A DNA stretch of 64,000 nucleotides from assembly GCF_030123505.1 (NCBI RefSeq), contig NZ_CP126115.1, positions 2,370,001 to 2,434,000 of the forward strand. Direction: 5' to 3'. Each line of letters begins with the position of its first letter. Position 1 is the first letter of the stretch. Made by a program: the position numbers and the translations under genes. The notes below the pieces were generated by a model. The model made no database searches and was not told where the DNA came from. It saw only the letters and a list, made by a program, of their open reading frames with translations. Origin of the DNA: Neobacillus sp. YX16. Lineage in GTDB: Bacteria; Bacillota; Bacilli; Bacillales; Cytobacillaceae. Positions 62,584 to 64,000 of the stretch are shown in pieces.

Positions 62584-63352
62584 AAACTTCTAAATTTCGG
62601 ACATTGCTTGCATGTTTTCCTATAAATAAGGAGCATTTTTCCGCTATGAACTCCTTTTCAAAATCCATGGATGCAACATGATACGAATTTGTTAATGGAA
62701 TCAATTCCTTTTCATCCGATTGGATGGTAGCCATTAGATATTTGCCGTTTTCAGGCGGGACGACGTGGTCCTCTTCGGATTGAAAAGCCAATACTGGACA
62801 TGAAATGGTTGGAAGTTTATCACGTGTCTCGTCCATTAAAGAAAATAACTGATGAATGGAACGTACGGGTGCCTTTGGATAGGTAATTTCAATAACGCTT
62901 TTATCCTTTATATCAGGTTCTCCTTCATTGATATATCGGGGAATATGTCTATTATTGTACCTTTCCATTGGAGGAATTGATTTTATTGCAGCATTGATCA
63001 GCATAATTCCTTTAATGTTTCTGTGTTTATTTGTCAGATTTAGTGTTAATGTACCACCCATTGATTGACCAATCACAAAGATTTCTTGACAATGTTTTTG
63101 TAAAAAATAATATCCATCTTCTATACTTTGAATCCAATCTTGGTAGCTGCACTTTTCCATATCCTCATAATGTGTTCCATGTCCTCTCAATCTAACTCCG
63201 TAAACTGAGTATCCTTTAGATGCAAGGTATTCTCCCAGAAACCTTACGCTCTGTGGGGTTCCAACAAATCCGTGGCATATTAAAATTCCAATTTGATCTC
63301 CTTTAAAGAAAAAAGATTCAGCACCTGGTAATACTGGGTATTGTTCAACCAT
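62582..63352 (-). CDS. Alpha/beta hydrolase, carboxylesterase-like (Est30/YvaK type)
   Basis: The 256-aa protein has an oxyanion loop (ILICHGFVGTPQSV), nucleophile Ser in VIGQSMGGTL, Asp in FQSEEDHVVPP and His in LTNSYHVASMD. This composition and length match the thermostable Est30 / YvaK carboxylesterases and bacterial monoacylglycerol lipases. GGAGAG precedes the ATG. It is monocistronic. A role as substitute kynurenine formamidase (kynB is missing upstream) is conceivable, since some formamidases are alpha/beta hydrolases, but the sequence gives no specific support. Confidence 0.87.
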   Translation of the reverse strand: MVEQYPVLPGAESFFFKGDQIGILICHGFVGTPQSVRFLGEYLASKGYSVYGVRLRGHGTHYEDMEKCSYQDWIQSIEDGYYFLQKHCQEIFVIGQSMGGTLTLNLTNKHRNIKGIMLINAAIKSIPPMERYNNRHIPRYINEGEPDIKDKSVIEITYPKAPVRSIHQLFSLMDETRDKLPTISCPVLAFQSEEDHVVPPENGKYLMATIQSDEKELIPLTNSYHVASMDFEKEFIAEKCSLFIGKHASNVRNLEV

Positions 63353-63579
63353 TCAAACTCTCCTTTCTTTTTTCTCTCTTTATGTAAAAGTAAAAAAATA
63401 TAGGATTATAATTTATGAAGTTTCATTATATTCACAATATACCTATAAATCCGATGTGTCAAGTAGGGATTACGTTTTAAATCGAAATTTATAGAGGCCC
63501 TAGAATGCTTATCCCTCCTAAAGCAAACAATAATTCTAGGAATATGTCACAAGTGATTCTTACCTTGGAGGTAGTTTGA

Positions 63580-64000
63580 ATGAGTCGACTAGACAGGCTC
63601 AAAATGGGGAAAGTGGAAACAAAACATTTCCAACAGTTTAATGAGTTATTACGATATGTGTTTCAAGTAACCAAAAAGGATTTACAAATGGTTGGGTGGG
63701 AGGAACGTGAAATAGCCTTAGCTAAAAAGCCAGTTTTGGATCAGGCGGATGTTTTAGGCTGGTTTGATGGTGAAAAACTGGTGTCACAACTAGCTGTTTA
63801 CCCTTTTCAAGTAAACATTTTTGGAAAATCATTTGAAATGGGAGGGCTGACAGGCGTCGGCACCTATCCAGAATACGCCAATATGGGACTTATGTATAAG
63901 TTGATGAGTCAGGCACTTGCGGATATGCGGGAAAGAAAACAATCGATATCTTATTTGTTTCCCTATTCGATTCCCTATTATCGCCGTAGAGGATGGGAGA
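63580..64000 (+). CDS. GNAT-family N-acetyltransferase, Eis-like (partial, cut by window edge)
   Basis: An ATG-started frame follows TTGGAGGT and runs open to the window end (140 codons seen; Eis proteins are about 400 aa). It reads MSRLDRLKMGKVETKHFQQF, then LAKKPVLDQADVLGWFDGEK, LAVYPFQVNIFGKSFEMGGL and TGVGTYPEYANMGLMYKLMS (the acetyl-CoA-binding turn), then SYLFPYSIPYYRRRGWE. This order is typical of the Eis/multi-acetylating GNAT branch. Substrate unknown. Confidence 0.85.
   Translation, partial: MSRLDRLKMGKVETKHFQQFNELLRYVFQVTKKDLQMVGWEEREIALAKKPVLDQADVLGWFDGEKLVSQLAVYPFQVNIFGKSFEMGGLTGVGTYPEYANMGLMYKLMSQALADMRERKQSISYLFPYSIPYYRRRGWE

Noticed and set aside
62582..63352. Hydrolase as the missing kynurenine formamidase
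   Set aside because: The motifs fit Est30/YvaK carboxylesterases, and it is separated from the cluster by other genes and terminators; kept only as a test candidate.
1..64000. tRNA, rRNA, prophage or intact insertion sequence
   Set aside because: Looked for CCA-ended cloverleaf sequences, conserved rRNA words, transposase motifs and integrase genes; none could be supported.

Overview
The window looks like chromosome of a low-GC, endospore-forming Bacillaceae (Bacillus sensu lato, possibly a Neobacillus/Mesobacillus-type relative). The support is a GerA-type germinant-receptor operon, BirA- and CcpA-type operator sequences, strong GGAGG ribosome binding sites with frequent TTG/GTG starts, a B. 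subtilis-like rhamnose gene set and a B. subtilis YlmA-like protein. I saw no rRNA, tRNA, CRISPR array, phage or intact insertion sequence.

Layout. (1) 1-3.4 kb, minus strand: germinant receptor operon in the order A-C-B, with the B gene cut by the window edge. (2) 3.7-8.4 kb: an unknown protein, a 43-aa small ORF behind palindromes, bioY under a BirA box, a long gene-poor stretch, and an orphan electron-transfer flavoprotein pair (etfB-etfA). (3) 8.8-17 kb: a heterodimeric ABC exporter (MdlA/MdlB, BmrC/BmrD type), an AraC regulator, a repeat-rich intergenic region, a YlmA-like ATPase, cysteine dioxygenase and an EamA transporter. (4) 17-18.9 kb: two unknown proteins and a stand-alone PTS EIIA(Glc). 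(5) 19-34.8 kb: rhamnose / rhamnogalacturonan region with rhaEW, an Sda-like mini-ORF, a 1690-residue secreted esterase-lyase fusion, rhaB, rhaA, rhaR, rhaD, an AraC regulator and brnQ. (6) 34.9-42.8 kb: two divergent secreted subtilases, one carrying a dockerin-like end but split by a one-base frameshift. (7) 43-45.7 kb: an MFS transporter, a small unknown protein, and a tandem-HTH / coiled-coil / J-domain protein. (8) 45.8-60.8 kb: tryptophan-anthranilate catabolism. (9) 60.8-64 kb: a broken small membrane-protein gene, a small membrane protein, a 2-hydroxyacid dehydrogenase, a carboxylesterase-like hydrolase and a truncated Eis-like acetyltransferase.

How the genes fit together. The large secreted protein should deacetylate and cleave rhamnogalacturonan I outside the cell. 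RhaA, RhaB and either RhaD or RhaEW would convert the released rhamnose to DHAP plus lactaldehyde, which RhaEW oxidises to lactate. cre-like sites precede the lyase gene and rhaB. In the catabolic cluster KynA and KynU lead from tryptophan to anthranilate. A three-gene FADH2 monooxygenase module (HpaB-like oxygenase, FAD-synthetase domain, flavin reductase) should hydroxylate it to 3-hydroxyanthranilate. A complete 2-aminomuconate meta-cleavage route then runs to 4-hydroxy-2-oxovalerate. The kynurenine formamidase and the final aldolase / acetaldehyde dehydrogenase are not in the window. Two tandem Crp/Fnr genes diverge from the cluster. A strong cre site and Crp-geometry palindromes lie between them and the transporter, and a related site precedes the monooxygenase.

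All function calls are from reading the sequence by eye; no database search was run.
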